This document shows positions 53,501 through 64,000 of a stretch of 64,000 nucleotides of DNA, piece by piece. Position 1 is the stretch's first letter; each line of letters starts with the position of its first letter. A program made the position numbers and the translations under genes. The stretch lies in NCBI GenBank assembly GCA_917880885.1, contig OU862923.1, positions 24,691,770 through 24,755,769 of the forward strand, read 5' to 3'. Origin of the DNA: Limnephilus marmoratus. Taxonomy: Eukaryota > Arthropoda > Insecta > Trichoptera > Limnephilidae. The notes under the pieces were generated by a model, which was not told the origin of the DNA, searched no databases, and worked only from the letters and a program-made list of their open reading frames with translations.

Positions 53501-53754
53501 TCAGCGATTGCTTCCGGATTCAATTCCAGTTCGCAATCCACCTTTTCATCTAATATTGTTATAAATTCAGAACGAATTTTTTCAACAGTAGTTGCGCCTG
53601 ATAAAAAAGATTGGCGATCGTAAATGCTTTCCGAAGCTTTCCTTATCTTGTCATACACCGACTGTAGGCTCGCAAAGCTAGCGGCTAGTTTAGCATTTAA
53701 ACGTTTGAGACGTCTTTCATCCCGAGATGACCCGGATGATGCGCTCGTAGCCAT
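50514..53754 (-). pseudogene. gag-pol: Outer BEL/Pao polyprotein, N-terminal part (Gag, protease, RT)
   Basis: About 1080 residues from an ATG (MATSAS) to the insertion point; the frame then runs into the inner LTR and stops after a few codons. Domains: gag with ALEIACFNGNLDSWSLFYET; zinc fingers at about 338-404 (CFCCQKGSH, CVNCLSTRHTAKAC, CKTCALNHH); protease DSG at 478-480; RT with ADIKQMYLQI and the box YMDD at 887-890; and the start of RNase H (GFSDASERAFGG), where the element is cut. This half has no stop of its own. A truncated Gag-protease-RT protein could in principle still be made from the right-hand LTR. Confidence 0.9.
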
Positions 53755-53811
53755 TTTCTTTATTCCGGTTATATTTACAAATTATGAAACGTAAAACAAC
53801 TAAAAATGCGG

Positions 53812-53972
53812 TTAAAGGGTATGCGGTATGGTATGAGGAAGGGTATGCGGTATATAAAGGGTATGCGGTATGATGTATGCGGTTTGAGGTAAGGGGTATG
53901 CGGTATGATGTATGCGGTTTGCGATACGCGGTATGCGGTATGCGGTATAAGGTATGCGGTATGATGAGTCTG
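53812..53972 (-). repeat. GGTATGCGGTATG minisatellite in the outer BEL leader
   Basis: Repeated GGTATGCGGTATG and GATGTATGCGGTTTG variants fill about 160 bases between the 5' LTR and the gag start. The open frame there (53812-54009) is a translation of the array. Confidence 0.85.
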
Positions 53973-54459
53973 TATTATTTATGCGGAATTTATTAATTAA
54001 TATATTCAATTAATTCACTGTAATCCGCTCACAGGGTTAAATTGACTGTTGCGCGGTGTAAAGGTTAACGGAATACGTGCACAGAGCGGGTAAAGAAAGT
54101 TATTTATTGCGTCTATTATCATTAACAAATCATAAATATTGCGATCATAACATTATTCCACTTTGTAATGATATCCAATAATACAATTATTAAGAAATAA
54201 TCGTATTATTTATAAGGTAGGTAAATGCGATTTTATCAGCAAAATACAACTACATAAGTTATCAGAAATAAATATTAAAAGGATGCCTCGTATTTATTTA
54301 TTCTAACAGCGGGTAAATATGTTATTTCCAACGTAATGAAATAAGTATGGAAACAAATTACTCATGTAGGTATATCAAACCGAATGCGGGTAATTATTTT
54401 GTGCGATGTTATAAACGTAATCTCACTCTGCTGATTTTTGGTTCAAATATATGTATATA
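53973..54459 (-). other. Outer BEL leader, unique part
   Basis: About 490 bases of AT-rich untranslated leader; nothing further seen. Confidence 0.5.
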
Positions 54460-54475
54460 CGGCTCGCTAGGATCA
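54460..54475 (-). promoter_or_regulatory. Degenerate primer-binding-site candidate
   Basis: The plus strand CGGCTCGCTAGGATCA resembles the tRNA-Tyr 3' end used by the inner element (CGGCTCGAAGGACCA) with about three differences. It lies four bases from the LTR. The match is too poor to name the primer. Confidence 0.35.
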
Positions 54476-54479
54476 GAAA

Positions 54480-54917
54480 TGTGTGATTATTTATGTTGTG
54501 AGAGTGATTTTTGTGTTTTGTAAAAATGACTGGCGAAGGACCTTGATTTTTTGTGTTACTAATCACTGCCTAAAAATGGTAAAAATACATGTCGCATAGA
54601 AAAGGAGAGGACTCACCGGAAAAGGGTAAAGCACTGGTATGACTCCTTTCCCATCCAAGAGGCACAATCACAATAGGCTTAAATGTTCGTTATTTTATAG
54701 TACACGGCAGTTATTTTTGAGCGGATTTTTCGTGAGCAGAGCACAGTGATGGCAGCGGGAGTTTATTGCAGACTGATTAAGATTGTGGGTAAGCGAGGGG
54801 GGAAAAGGTAGGACAAAAGGACTTGCAACAATAATTAATACCAAGTCCAAGCAGTGATAGTATGTATGCGTGCTGTGTAGGTATGTGTATGTGTAGGTAT
54901 TAGTATGTGCGTAACCA
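54480..54917 (-). repeat. 5' LTR of outer BEL element
   Basis: 438 bp, identical by eye to 40816-41253; followed by the second CAGTT. Confidence 0.95.
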
Positions 54918-55046
54918 CAGTTGATGGGCAGAGGCATCTGCCACCAAGACCCTGACAAACCTCAACTTGTGAACCCGGGCACCCTTGCTGAGTCACCAAA
55001 CATTGCGTACCACCTGCGGTGAACTGTGGCAGGGGAGCATACTACC
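54918..55046 (-). repeat. SINE-like family D, copy 7, right part
   Basis: CAGTTGATGGGCAGAGGC, then TGTGAACCCGGGCACCC and ACTGTGGCAGGGG, continue the copy broken at 40815. It ends at CTACC plus TGA, where a solo LTR begins. Confidence 0.7.
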
Positions 55047-55498
55047 TGATGTGTGGTTTATGTGTGGATGCGAATGTCGAAGGACCTTGAATGTTTTTTA
55101 TGTGTTTTGAAATGTACGAATGACCACTGCAATAGTAAATATGAATGCACATAAAGGAATGGGAGAAAGAGGACTTACTGCGCTGCACTTCACTTATGCT
55201 TCTATCTCGGCAGGGTTTGATAATACACTCCTAAGACTATCAGTCGCGGTACTTTATTGCAGTTTGCGGGTGCGGCATGCGGAATATTAGACATTTTCGC
55301 GGCGAGTTTGGATTGACGACTGATTATTATGGTAACGTTAAAATGACAGGTATACAGAGATGGGTAGAAAAAGGTACATGATAGGGATGGATAGGAAAGG
55401 AACATGTGACAATCAAGCTACAAGCACGTGGTCTATTATATATGTAGATGTATGTAGGTAAGTGTGGCTATGTATTGTGTAAACGCCCAACCACTACC
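55042..55498 (-). mobile_element. Solo LTR of a related BEL element
   Basis: The LTR proper is 55047-55493 (447 bp), TGATGTGTGG to GCCCAACCA, with the 5-bp duplication CTACC on both sides (55042-55046, 55494-55498). It is collinear with, but diverged from, the outer BEL LTR: shared words are CGAAGGACCTTGA, GAGGACT, TTTATTGCAG and GTGTAGGTA-like blocks. A solo LTR forms by recombination between two LTRs, so a full element once sat here. The strand is assigned from similarity to the outer LTR. Confidence 0.85.
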
Positions 55499-55809
55499 TT
55501 TGGCACGCAAAACCTTCTTCAGGCACCCCTGACATAACAGAGAACACGGCCGTAGGTTAGGTTGCAGATAATTTATGCGTAAGTGCCGCTCCGGGATTGC
55601 AATGTGTTTCGGCTAACATAGTCTGAATATTAAATTCCGGCATTATCATAGCCGAGTGGCGTTTTTCTACCAAACTGCGACTCGGTCTGTAAACTGAGCT
55701 AGGTTGCTTCCGTACTGTATATTATTATACAAAGTGGTTTATATTGACACACATTTTTATCTGCTGCTTTTTACGTGGATTAAAACTAAACAAACAAGGT
55801 AGCTACAGA
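55499..55809. other. No recognisable feature
   Basis: Contains TTGGCACGCAAAACCTTCTT, related to words at 39.9 kb and 40.03 kb, and a GGTTAGGTTG word. No gene. Confidence 0.4.
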
Positions 55810-55811
55810 GG

Positions 55812-56512
55812 TAATAGTTGGAAAGGGACTTTCGAAAGCATATTGGTTTAACCCTAAGTGACCAGCTCAGGTATGGGGGCTCCATCGAAGCCGGAGTAAA
55901 GTTAGCCTCCCAGAAACTGGGCGTGCTGTATAGGGCCCGCAGATACTTTAATAGTGCACAACTGCTAACCCTGTACAAATCATAAGTGCGCCCCACGGTT
56001 GAATTTGGCAGCCACCTCTGGTCTGGAGCTCCAAAATACCTGAAAAATACCCTCGACTCTGTGCAGAAACGGGCGGTCCGTTTGACAGATTCTCCCATCT
56101 TAACAGACGGACTGCAATCTTTAGAGCACAGGCGTCGGGTGGGAATGCTATCCTTGTTCTACCGGTATTACAATGGAAGATGCTCCGAGGAACTAGCATC
56201 ATTGATCCCTTCGGCACCGGTGCATAGTCGGGAAACACGCCAAACGCGTGCCCAACATTTGTACACGGTTGACATTTGTCACATGAGAACGGGTCGTTTC
56301 TTCGACTCGTTCTTATGTTCAACAGCTCGGCTGTGGAATGATTTGCCGGCCTCTGTGTTTCCTCCTTCCTACAACATAGGTCTCTTCAAGACCAATGTTC
56401 ATTCCTTCCTCTCCTCAAAAACACCCTCCACACAGCATCCCAGATGACATAGGCCCTAAGGGAAATTATTTTCCTCAAGGCCTCCTGTGTGAAGTTAATG
56501 TAAAAAAAAAAA
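55812..56512 (+). mobile_element. Jockey-like LINE 3'-terminal fragment with 3' UTR and poly(A)
   Basis: The frame reads LASQKLGVLYRARRYF, LTLYKS, a TAA stop at 55983-55985, then RPTVEFGSHLWSGAPKYLKN, VQKRAVRLTD, RRRVGMLSLFYRYYNG, CSEELASLIP and ARLWNDLPASVFPP. This is the C-terminal region after RT in a LINE type common in moths (from memory). Apart from the TAA it is open to 56447. The 3' UTR ACACCCTCCACACAGCATCC, then GGCCTCCTGTGTGAAG, ends in an A run at about 56500-56512. This tail is the one shared with SINE-like family D. The RT catalytic part is missing. Confidence 0.8.
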
Positions 56513-57334
56513 AATATTATGCGGACTAAATAATTAGAAATCCTCGCTTAGTAGATATGTAGGGGTGGACCGGATGTACAAAAATATGTGGTGAATGTAT
56601 GTCTTATAAGAGAATAACCAGACAAAACCGGGAATATGTCATTTTTAAATCAAATTTTAGATGTATTGACTCTTTTCCACAAAAAATTATAAATTGATTT
56701 CGAAAGACTGTTCTTTTATCTAGTAAAGCTATGTTTATTTTTAGTACAATAAGGTTTTACCGTAGGTCGTTAGCAGATTTGTTAAATTTTCAAACCAAAT
56801 TTGGTATTATACAACAACATTTCGAATCATATATTATATATAGTAGAATAAATCAATAAATTATTTTTGTAAAGCAACCTTTCAGAATTTTAAATTAAGT
56901 TCTAATAAAATGATAAAAAGAAAATTCGCGCCCTTGTTTTGTGACGAAAATACTTCAGTTTGTCGATTTATTTACGGATATACAAACTAATATATTAAAA
57001 AAAAATACATTCTTATTTTGCTTAGACATTATTGAAAAACGATAAATACTTATGACCAAAAATAAGTACAAAAAATACATAATTTTAATAGTTTTATCAT
57101 CAAGAGTTTGAGCATTTTTGAATGTAGGGATTTATCGAAGCAAATTTTGAATGAAATAAAATCGATATTGAGTTATTATGTTAAAATGCTGGTATGGAGA
57201 ATAATAATCTTTCTCATCGGAACCGCCCTGTACAGTTGCAAGAGTACGATCGCAAGATCGTCGTTCAACGAAATTTAAATTCTTGACCGCTGGTTAATGG
57301 CTGTAATGTATAATATATTATTTATTTCACAAAA
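56513..57334. other. No recognisable feature
   Basis: AT-rich; no frame with a family signature. Confidence 0.5.
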
Positions 57335-57465
57335 ACATAAGCATATAACAGTGACATGTTATTGGTACCAATTATTGTATTAATTCTATAATTTTGTAAC
57401 TATTTTCCATTATGTAATAATGTACTGTTTGTTTCTGCAAAATAAAATAAAACAAAATAAAGGTA
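57335..57465 (+). repeat. Retroposon 3' tail, inverted copy of 4990-5110
   Basis: GTGACATGTTATTGGTACCA, then TGTACTGTTTGTTTCTGCAA and an A-rich end. Confidence 0.55.
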
Positions 57466-58234
57466 TTATTATTATTTTATTATTTATTTATTTAACGCCC
57501 AAAGGGCTTTTACATTTTGGTAGTACAAATAATTCATGACAGATTATGAAAGAGACGTGCGTGTATGAGTGAGACAGCATGATTAACACATAAAAGAGTG
57601 TGTTTATTGTCTATTCGTGCTCTTTATTCTATCAATCTCTGCGCCAATATGTAGTGATCTTTCTTTTATAGATCCCAAGATTTCTTCTGATGTGGAGAGA
57701 CAATAATTAGACGTAGGTAATCTTATTTACGTTTATTGCGAAAGCTGTACAATATTGTCCTTCTAGGAAGCCGGTATGATAAAGAGCACGAATGGACAAC
57801 AAACACACCCTTTTATGCGTTACTCCTGCTGTCTCATTCATATACGCATGTCTCTTTTATACCTTACGACATGTGTTCATCATAATAATATTATTTGGGT
57901 TTTTGTTAGGAGGCTGAAGAATGAAACAAACAAAATGAACATTATCGAATACTGTTGCGAGTATAAATTTTAATGGAATCGATAAAGATCACTACCCATC
58001 CAGAACCTTTGGGAATTTTTTGGGTAAGAGGGGATTTCATGTGGTATTCCAATTTTTTTTTAAATTTATTGATTGTTTGAATATTCGACAATTAATTTAG
58101 AAGAGAAAAAATATTTAATTATTTTCTGCTGGCAGGTACTAACTAAATTATTAACCATCACGCCATTTCCTTTCAGATAAGAGATAACCGACCACCACAC
58201 AACTCTGCCTTGACATACACTCTCTTCTCGTTCA
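57466..58234. other. No recognisable feature
   Basis: Begins with a TTTATTTATTTAACGCCCAA stretch that may be another retroposon tail; the rest is AT-rich. A short open frame at 57776-57973 shows no family signature. Confidence 0.4.
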
Positions 58235-58239
58235 TACAC

Positions 58240-58432
58240 CGATCAATGGCTGAGTTGAAATCGAGTTTAGGTCTCACCCAGGTGTCTCGTGTTTGATTCC
58301 TCCGCTGGCTAAGTTCTCCATTACGACGCAAAGAGCATTTTCCGCTTTTAATGTGGTGGTAATAGGAGATTTTTAAATATTGTCAGGTTTTTCATAATCC
58401 GGAAATGTTTGTCTTTCTTTTTAAAAAAAACG
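58240..58432 (+). repeat. SINE family C, copy 3
   Basis: GTTTAGGTCTCACCCAGGTG, then GTTTGATTCC, GTGGTGGTAATAGGAG and ATAATCCGGAAATGTTTG, with an A run. Same strand as the other two copies. Confidence 0.65.
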
Positions 58433-59309
58433 TATCTTTCTATTAGTCTGAGTCTTGACATGGCCCGACTAAAATATTTGATGAACTGGTTCCGGCAATA
58501 TCTTCCTCGGGGATCACTGACTTCTTCTACCGTTCACATCACATTAAATTGTTGATAAAAAAAAAAACAATTTATTGATGTTTCGAAATATGACTTTTCA
58601 AAGGGGTGATAAAGTTGCATGATTCTGAGTTATCATGGAACCGTTTCAACATATTCGAGAAAATAACATTAAGTGTTAAGTATAAGAGTCGTAAAATGTA
58701 GGAGACTCGAGCAGTAAGCACCCTATGGCATTAATTAGAACGTTAACATAGGTAGATTTTCAAGAGATATATTATCATGTACGTCGGTATCGTATATTGT
58801 TATCATTTATCCCTGGACACAATGTACTGTATTTTAAAACAATCAAACATAATTAATCACATTATACTGCAACACCGAGCGAAAAAACGTTATTTTTTAA
58901 CAATACAAAAATCTTCTAACTTACGTTAATTGCTCGCGAGTTTAAATGTCTAAAACAGTCGTTGGCGCGCTGAAATAAAGCAGGAGGCGGGTTGAGGGCA
59001 ACGGGAAAATGCATCGGGAAAGATATTATTAAAAGCACCACCTTCAGTGACAGAAGTAGTTTCAGCGGTGCGATGCTGAAACGATCGCAGAAATTTTAAA
59101 GGGGTCACGGACCAACAGTTTCGAATTCAATTATGAAGTTTGTGACATTTTTTAAAACTTCGCGTTCATGGTGATATTTGTTTTGTTTTGTTTTTTTTTA
59201 TTTTTTTTTATTGCATAACGCATTATACAGTTTTGTTAAGAATGTTCTAAGAGTTTTTTGTTTTTCTTGGGCACTGACTATGTAACAATTTCTAGACATT
59301 ATTGTTTTG
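58433..59309. other. No recognisable feature
   Basis: Mixed unique sequence, no repeat or frame I recognise. Confidence 0.5.
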
Positions 59310-59311
59310 AA

Positions 59312-59855
59312 GAATTTTAATTTTCAACGTACATTTGTTACTTTAATTTTAAATTTTTTGCGACCGGTTTAAACACGTCCGTATCATTAACGAGCAAACT
59401 TAAAACTAACTTAAAAATTCTACACAGAATTAATTAGGCGGGGGTAGTGGGAGGGGGGAATTTGGTGGAGGGGGAGAAATGTCAGAGCTTCAAAAAATAA
59501 ATAGAGGCAGGTCATAGCTTCAAAAAAGAAAAAAACTAAGGTTAAACATTGCAATGTAAATTTATATTTTAATTTGTGCGCTTTAGAAAATTAAATCAAA
59601 AATTAATTTTGTTAATAAAATAATAGCACCATGTAAATCACCTCTACTTACGATGTTTCCATGTAATTTTGACTCCTCCCACCATTCTCCCCTTCCACCA
59701 AATTCCCCCCTCCCACTTCCCCCGCCAAATTAATTTTTGTACTTGTATAGAATTTTCAAGTTAGTTTTAAGTTTGCTCGTTAATGATATGGACGTGTCGA
59801 AACCGGTCGCAAAAAAAAAAATTAAAATAACAAATGTACATTTAAAATTAAACTC
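59312..59855. mobile_element. Two Penelope-like 3' ends joined head-on
   Basis: The left piece (59312-59475) has the minus-strand orientation of the copy at 36855; the right piece (about 59490-59855) has the plus orientation and includes the end of the GIY-YIG coding part (complement of 37140-37230). Both carry the GGCGGGGGTAGTGGGAGGGG block and the CGACCGGTTT/AAACCGGTCG end, so the unit forms an inverted repeat with outer arms of about 130 bases. Inverted and tandem partial copies are typical of Penelope-like elements. Confidence 0.7.
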
Positions 59856-61094
59856 TTCATATTCTAAGAGGCCTGAGATTTTTTTGCAGTCTTACATAGA
59901 CCATTTTTTTATATTTTTTTACAGTACTCTGCACAGAAGGGAAATAATTTCACTAGTGTTATAATTTTTAGTGTAATAGTATTTTTAAAGTAAAATAGAC
60001 AATATAATTAATTGATTTTATTATAAAATAGACAAAATAAGATAAAATTAATTAAGTGTTTTCGTGTTTCTTTCGTTCAAATATGCATGTGATCAGAAGA
60101 GTCTTCAAAAATATTGCAGATAGTTTTTTTGTGATATCAATGATCTAGTCAGAACTGTTAAAGGTGTTTAAATACATGTATGCATAAAAACACATATTTC
60201 AGGATTTATTTAAAAAAAAAAATTCAACTTGAACATAATAACACCTTATTTTGGAAGAACACGACCACGAATAACTTAAAACATTCCAATATTTTTCTCA
60301 TACAAAAAAAAATCAAACTACATACGACCAAAAAATACAAAAACACCTTCAATGATAAAGACCCTTGAACCTGTAGGATTAGATATTCTAATGAGACGTA
60401 CAGGAAACGCAGAAAAATACTTAATTCATACACAAGCGAGAATTTCATTTCATAGAAATATTATTTTGGTAGTTGATGTAAGATGACCAGTGCGTTATAT
60501 CAAGCATAGCAGGCGTCCGAAACATATTGCCATTAAGTGCCGGACAAATAGGAAGTAAGAATTTGGCTCACCAGGAAAATTTTCAGGACTAGGGACGACT
60601 CAAGGTGAAGAAATGAATGAACGTGTCATTATGGTTTTTGATTAGTATTTTTTAAAAGTATATATATCTTTAAATTTCAATATATTGGAAAAGGGCGTCG
60701 AAAAGTAATTTTAAATCTTTCTAAAACTTTCAGCGCAAAAACTAAGACTTAAATTTGTAATTTTTAACCAACCTTCGGTGGTAATTCGCACAGAAAGTGT
60801 TGTCACTCATTCTACAACTGCACTAACTCAATTTGCCTTTCCTCCCTTACAAGGGGGATAGGGGGGGGGGTGCATTAAGCCAACACTGAGACTTGCCAGC
60901 GTCCAGAATTCTCAATTATTCCTGGGTAGGAACCTTCTGCTAGTTCCTACCAGTAAAGGGTGTTATATATTTTAGCAAAAGACAAGAGCTAGTATTTGGG
61001 TCTCTCTATTGTAGTGCTCTATCTATAATATTTTTATACATTGAAATCTTACTTGTTACATAGTAACACTGATTAATATCGATGATTCTGACAA
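59856..61094. other. No recognisable feature
   Basis: AT-rich; a GGGGGATAGGGGGGGGGG run lies at about 60845-60862. No frame with a family signature. Confidence 0.5.
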
Positions 61095-61645
61095 TTATTT
61101 TATTTTTATTTTTTTTATTTTTTATTTTATACATTTTACAAATATAAGACAAAAAGTCCCGATAAACTACTTTTTAGTAGTTTGTCTAACGGGTTCTTTA
61201 CATTAAAGATCTTATTATAGTGATTTAAATAGTTACATTTTTACAGTTAAAGATATAAAATTAAATAATTTTTTTTTTACAGAAATATACTTAGATACAT
61301 TTTTACAATTACAGATATAAGATAAAATTAAATTTTTTACAGAAATATACTTACATAAAAAAAAAAAAAAATATGAAACATGAATAACAATTTTTAAGTC
61401 TTTAGAGTCTTTAGCTAATACAAATGAATTCTTTCCGTAAGCCAAGTCTTCAGTAAGTTCACCAATTGTTTGTTTTGGGTACAGTTTTTAATTTCAGCTG
61501 GAAGCATATTTTAACAACTGGGAATCATGTAATTTAACGTTCTTTGTCCATATTTATTTGTATGTTTAGGTACAATTAGTCCTTCATTAAAGTTAAAACG
61601 AGTATTATGGTTGTGTTCCAGCCTGTTTATATATAAAGGGTTATT
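61095..61645 (-). mobile_element. LINE 3'-terminal fragment (CR1/L2-like)
   Basis: The minus strand from about 61640 reads NRLEHNHNTRFNFNEGLIVP, KHTNKYGQRTLNYMIPS, then MLPAEIKNCTQNKQLVNLLK, the last coding segment of a CR1/L2-like LINE, with a stop before MLPAE. The 3' UTR extends to about 61095 and ends in an A/T-rich run. It contains a duplicated ACAGAAATATACTTA block (61280 and 61339). Confidence 0.6.
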
Positions 61646-63257
61646 TATGTGCTGAAATGATACACAATGTTTTCATTTTTGCCTCATCTTTGCGATGAGT
61701 TATGAAAATTATTTAGGAGCGGGAGGAATTTACAAACACAAGTGGGAGGCAATACCCAAATATTTTGGGGGGAATCAAAATTGTAAACTTTATACAGTAC
61801 GATGAAGGTGGTACCCAGAACCTAAGAAGACATAGCCTGAGAACAAGAAGAGCCGACCACAACAGCCTACCTAGGCAATGAGTTTGGACAGTGCAAGGAA
61901 GAAGAAAGATAAGCACACAATACAAAAATAAAGAAGAGAGAAAATTTAATGTGAAGAAAAAGATCACCAAAAATCGAAAGATAATAAAATATAAAGCGGG
62001 ATGGAGAGGTTGGTGGCACAACTGAACAATGTTTTAATTTATATGTAACTCTAAACAAAAAATAATCGAGTACTTGTACCTACTCTACCTGTGTATTAAT
62101 GGCAAAATGAGCACAATGCTTTGTTGAAAATTTTGTAAACAGATTAACAAAAAATAGGCTTATAATCAATTAACTTAACCCGTTTAATCACAGGAGACCC
62201 AAGTTGTCCCAAAACATCATATGCCGTTATAATAACAGGAGACCCAGATTGTCCCAGAGCGACCGTGCATTATTAAAAGTTAGATATCTCTCTTTCTGTA
62301 ATGCGAATATTTGTGATTCTTTTATGTTAGAAACGGAAAGAAATAATGCTTCTCCCTGTCTTTGAATTATATGAGCTAGGTTGTTCAGATATTTTACAAA
62401 CCTGATCAAAAGTGACGGTTTGATTTTGCGCCTATTTGTGACGTAACCCACATTTAATTTTAAAATAAAATTGTATGAAAGTGATAAAAAGTGAGATGAC
62501 AGTTTTATTACAAATTTTGTTTAGAAAAGGAATCTAAATTTAAAATTTGAAGTTTATTCTATTTTAATTACTTTAATTCAAATATTCGCAGGTATGCATT
62601 TTTTAGCCAATTTACATTTCCAATATTAAAATTTTAATATTTATAAACAAAAATGTTGATTTCTAATAAACATACCGGAAAGATTATTTTATCTAAATTT
62701 TAGAACAATTTTAATTTTTGCAAAAGCGTTAAAAAAACTAATAAATAGGAACATTTAAAATGCATGGGAAGAACCAGGAATTTTGCGCGCAAACTTTGAC
62801 AGAAAATTATTTTCTTATTATTCGAAGGGTTAAACATGACTTATTTTCTTACACCTCATACGTCATTACATACCAGACATGTTATAAGTAGCATGAAAAC
62901 AAGCTTATAGGTCCGAGTGATATTAGTCCAAGTGTCCCAGTATATATTGTTGCTTTATCATTAATTACATTAGTATTTCCATTCTTACACCATCGTATTT
63001 TCTTGACTCCAACTCTAACTCAATATATCCCTATTCTGTAAGTTTAGAGACACCTCATTTTGGACCATTGGATTCGTTTATAAATAATAATATGTAGAAG
63101 AGTAAGTGTATAGATTTATCAAGATGCACGATTTTCATACTTTTTTCCATTATTTTACTCCGCGTAACCTCTCTTAAAACCTCTAAAAATACGGCATGTG
63201 TTTTCTAGTTAAGTTTCAAACCAATTATAGATTATAAATACTGATCAGTATTATCAA
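61646..63257. other. No recognisable gene; small duplication
   Basis: AT-rich. At 62190-62262 the word CAGGAGACCCA with TTGTCCCA occurs twice about 50 bases apart. A minus-strand open frame at 62227-62451 contains that word and shows no family I know. Confidence 0.4.
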
Positions 63258-63817
63258 CAAGTTCATTCATTTAGGCCAAAGATGGAGCCAGTAACTTCAG
63301 ATGTCGCTGATTGTGTGATCATTTTTGAACATTAACCCTTCCCAATGTCAAACAAGTTCATTCATTTAGGCCAAAGATGGAGCCAGTAACTTCAGATGTC
63401 GCTGGTTTTGTGATAATTTTTTAACTTTAACCCTTCCCAATGTCAAAAAAGTTCATTCATTTAGGCCAAAGATGGAGCCAGTAACTTCAGATGTCGCTGA
63501 TTGTGTGATCATTTTTTAACTTTAACCCTTCCCAATTTCAAACAAGTTCATTCATTTAGGCCAAAGATGGAGCCAGTAACTTTAAATGTCGCTGATTGTG
63601 TGATCATTTTTTAACTTTAACCCTTCCCAATGTCAAACAAGTTTAGGCCAAAGATGGAGCCAGTAACTTCAGATGCCGCTGATTGTGTGATCATTTTTTA
63701 ACTGTAACCCTTCCCAATGTCAAACAAGTTCATTCATTTAGGCCAAAGATGGAGCCAGTAATTTCAGATGTCGCTGATTGTATGATCATTTTTTAACTTT
63801 ATCTCTTCCCAATGTAC
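63258..63817 (+). repeat. Tandem array: six copies of a 95-bp unit
   Basis: Units start (CAAGTTCATTCATTTAGG) at about 63258, 63353, 63448, 63543, 63638 and 63725. Each contains GCCAAAGATGGAGCCAGTAA and ends CCCTTCCCAATGTCAAA. The fifth unit lacks about 9 bases (CATTCATTT). The period is otherwise exactly 95. Confidence 0.95.
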
Positions 63818-64000
63818 AAAGGAATTTTAACTATAAAAAGTCCACGCTAGCTAAAAAATAACACTTCTCTAACAAAACTTGCATAGAAAACAAAAAGCAT
63901 TGAATAAACCTTTGTCCGTTGAGTGGGGAATTAGTTATGTGTGGGGTAACTTGTAACTTTAAAAACATAGCAATAAAAACGATGGATTTAATTTCTTAAA
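63818..64000. other. No recognisable feature
   Basis: AT-rich end of the window. Confidence 0.5.

Larger units (their letters stand above)
40811..54922 (-). mobile_element. Outer BEL/Pao LTR retrotransposon, split by a second BEL element
   Basis: The element proper is 40816-54917 with the insert; removing the insert (43652-50508) and one target copy leaves about 7.2 kb. It lies on the minus strand. The two 438-bp LTRs look identical by eye. The target duplication is CAGTT (40811-40815, 54918-54922). A purine-rich GGCGGGGGGCA (minus strand, 41254-41264) abuts the 3' LTR. The coding region is cut in the RNase H domain by the inner element and carries an in-frame stop near the cut. The intact LTR pair and flanks show a recent arrival despite the dead coding region. 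Confidence 0.95.

Noticed and set aside
54695..54958. Minus-strand frame with YTYTYLHSTHTY
   Set aside because: It lies in the outer BEL LTR; the identical peptide from 41031-41357 shows it is LTR sequence and not a gene.
62227..62451. Small minus-strand gene
   Set aside because: 74 codons with no recognised family, and it spans a local duplication; kept only as an unexplained stretch.
63258..63817. CRISPR array
   Set aside because: Units are 95 bp, contiguous and lack variable spacers; the window is eukaryotic.

Overview
This 64 kb window looks like insect heterochromatin-type or intergenic DNA made almost wholly of transposable elements. I find no host protein gene, no operon structure, no CRISPR array and no functional rRNA or tRNA gene. 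The DNA is AT-rich, with long poly(A)/poly(T) runs. A moth or butterfly is the best guess. I recognise from memory several repeat types common in Lepidoptera: the GAAGTAAAACTTC inverted-repeat MITE, the repeat ending in TTTTTGAAGTCG, and TTAGG-type arrays. That assignment is inference, not a search result.

Layout. (1) 0-10.4 kb is a patchwork of tRNA-derived SINEs, LINE 3' tails, foldback hairpins and a 2.1 kb hAT-like non-autonomous element (5927-8071, imperfect 8-bp target duplication) that has itself been hit by several other repeats. (2) 10.7-15.8 kb is a complete Ty3/Gypsy LTR retrotransposon: 274-bp LTRs, CTTAT target duplication and one intact gag-pol ORF. It sits inside a SINE-like repeat. 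(3) 16-24.9 kb holds MITEs, a 12-copy 58-bp minisatellite, foldbacks and LINE scraps. (4) 24.9-30.6 kb holds the least familiar material. One element has about 860-bp terminal inverted repeats and a decayed gene with PIN/FEN-like nuclease motifs plus a cysteine-rich CXC-type tail. About 0.8 kb further on lies a second decayed, transposase-like gene. (5) 30.9-40.8 kb is LINE, Penelope-like and SINE debris, plus a foldback whose arms are inverted minisatellite arrays. (6) 40.8-54.9 kb is a BEL/Pao LTR retrotransposon (438-bp LTRs, CAGTT duplication) split by a second, apparently intact BEL/Pao element (43652-50508, 403-bp LTRs, ATCAG duplication, 1693-residue polyprotein). The outer element sits in a copy of the same SINE-like repeat. 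A solo LTR of a related BEL element (55047-55493, CTACC duplication) lies just beyond. (7) 55.8-64 kb is LINE and Penelope-like remnants, then a 95-bp tandem array.

How the parts relate. The Gypsy and inner BEL elements look able to encode all their retrotransposition enzymes, and their LTR pairs differ at about one site each by eye, so both insertions are recent. The outer BEL is disabled by the insertion and by a separate stop codon. The abundant 300-400 bp SINE-like family shares its 3' tail with the Jockey-like LINE fragment at 55.8-56.5 kb, as expected if that LINE mobilises it. All three full-length LTR elements carry tandem repeats between primer-binding site and gag. Coordinates of decayed repeats are approximate to about 10-20 bases.
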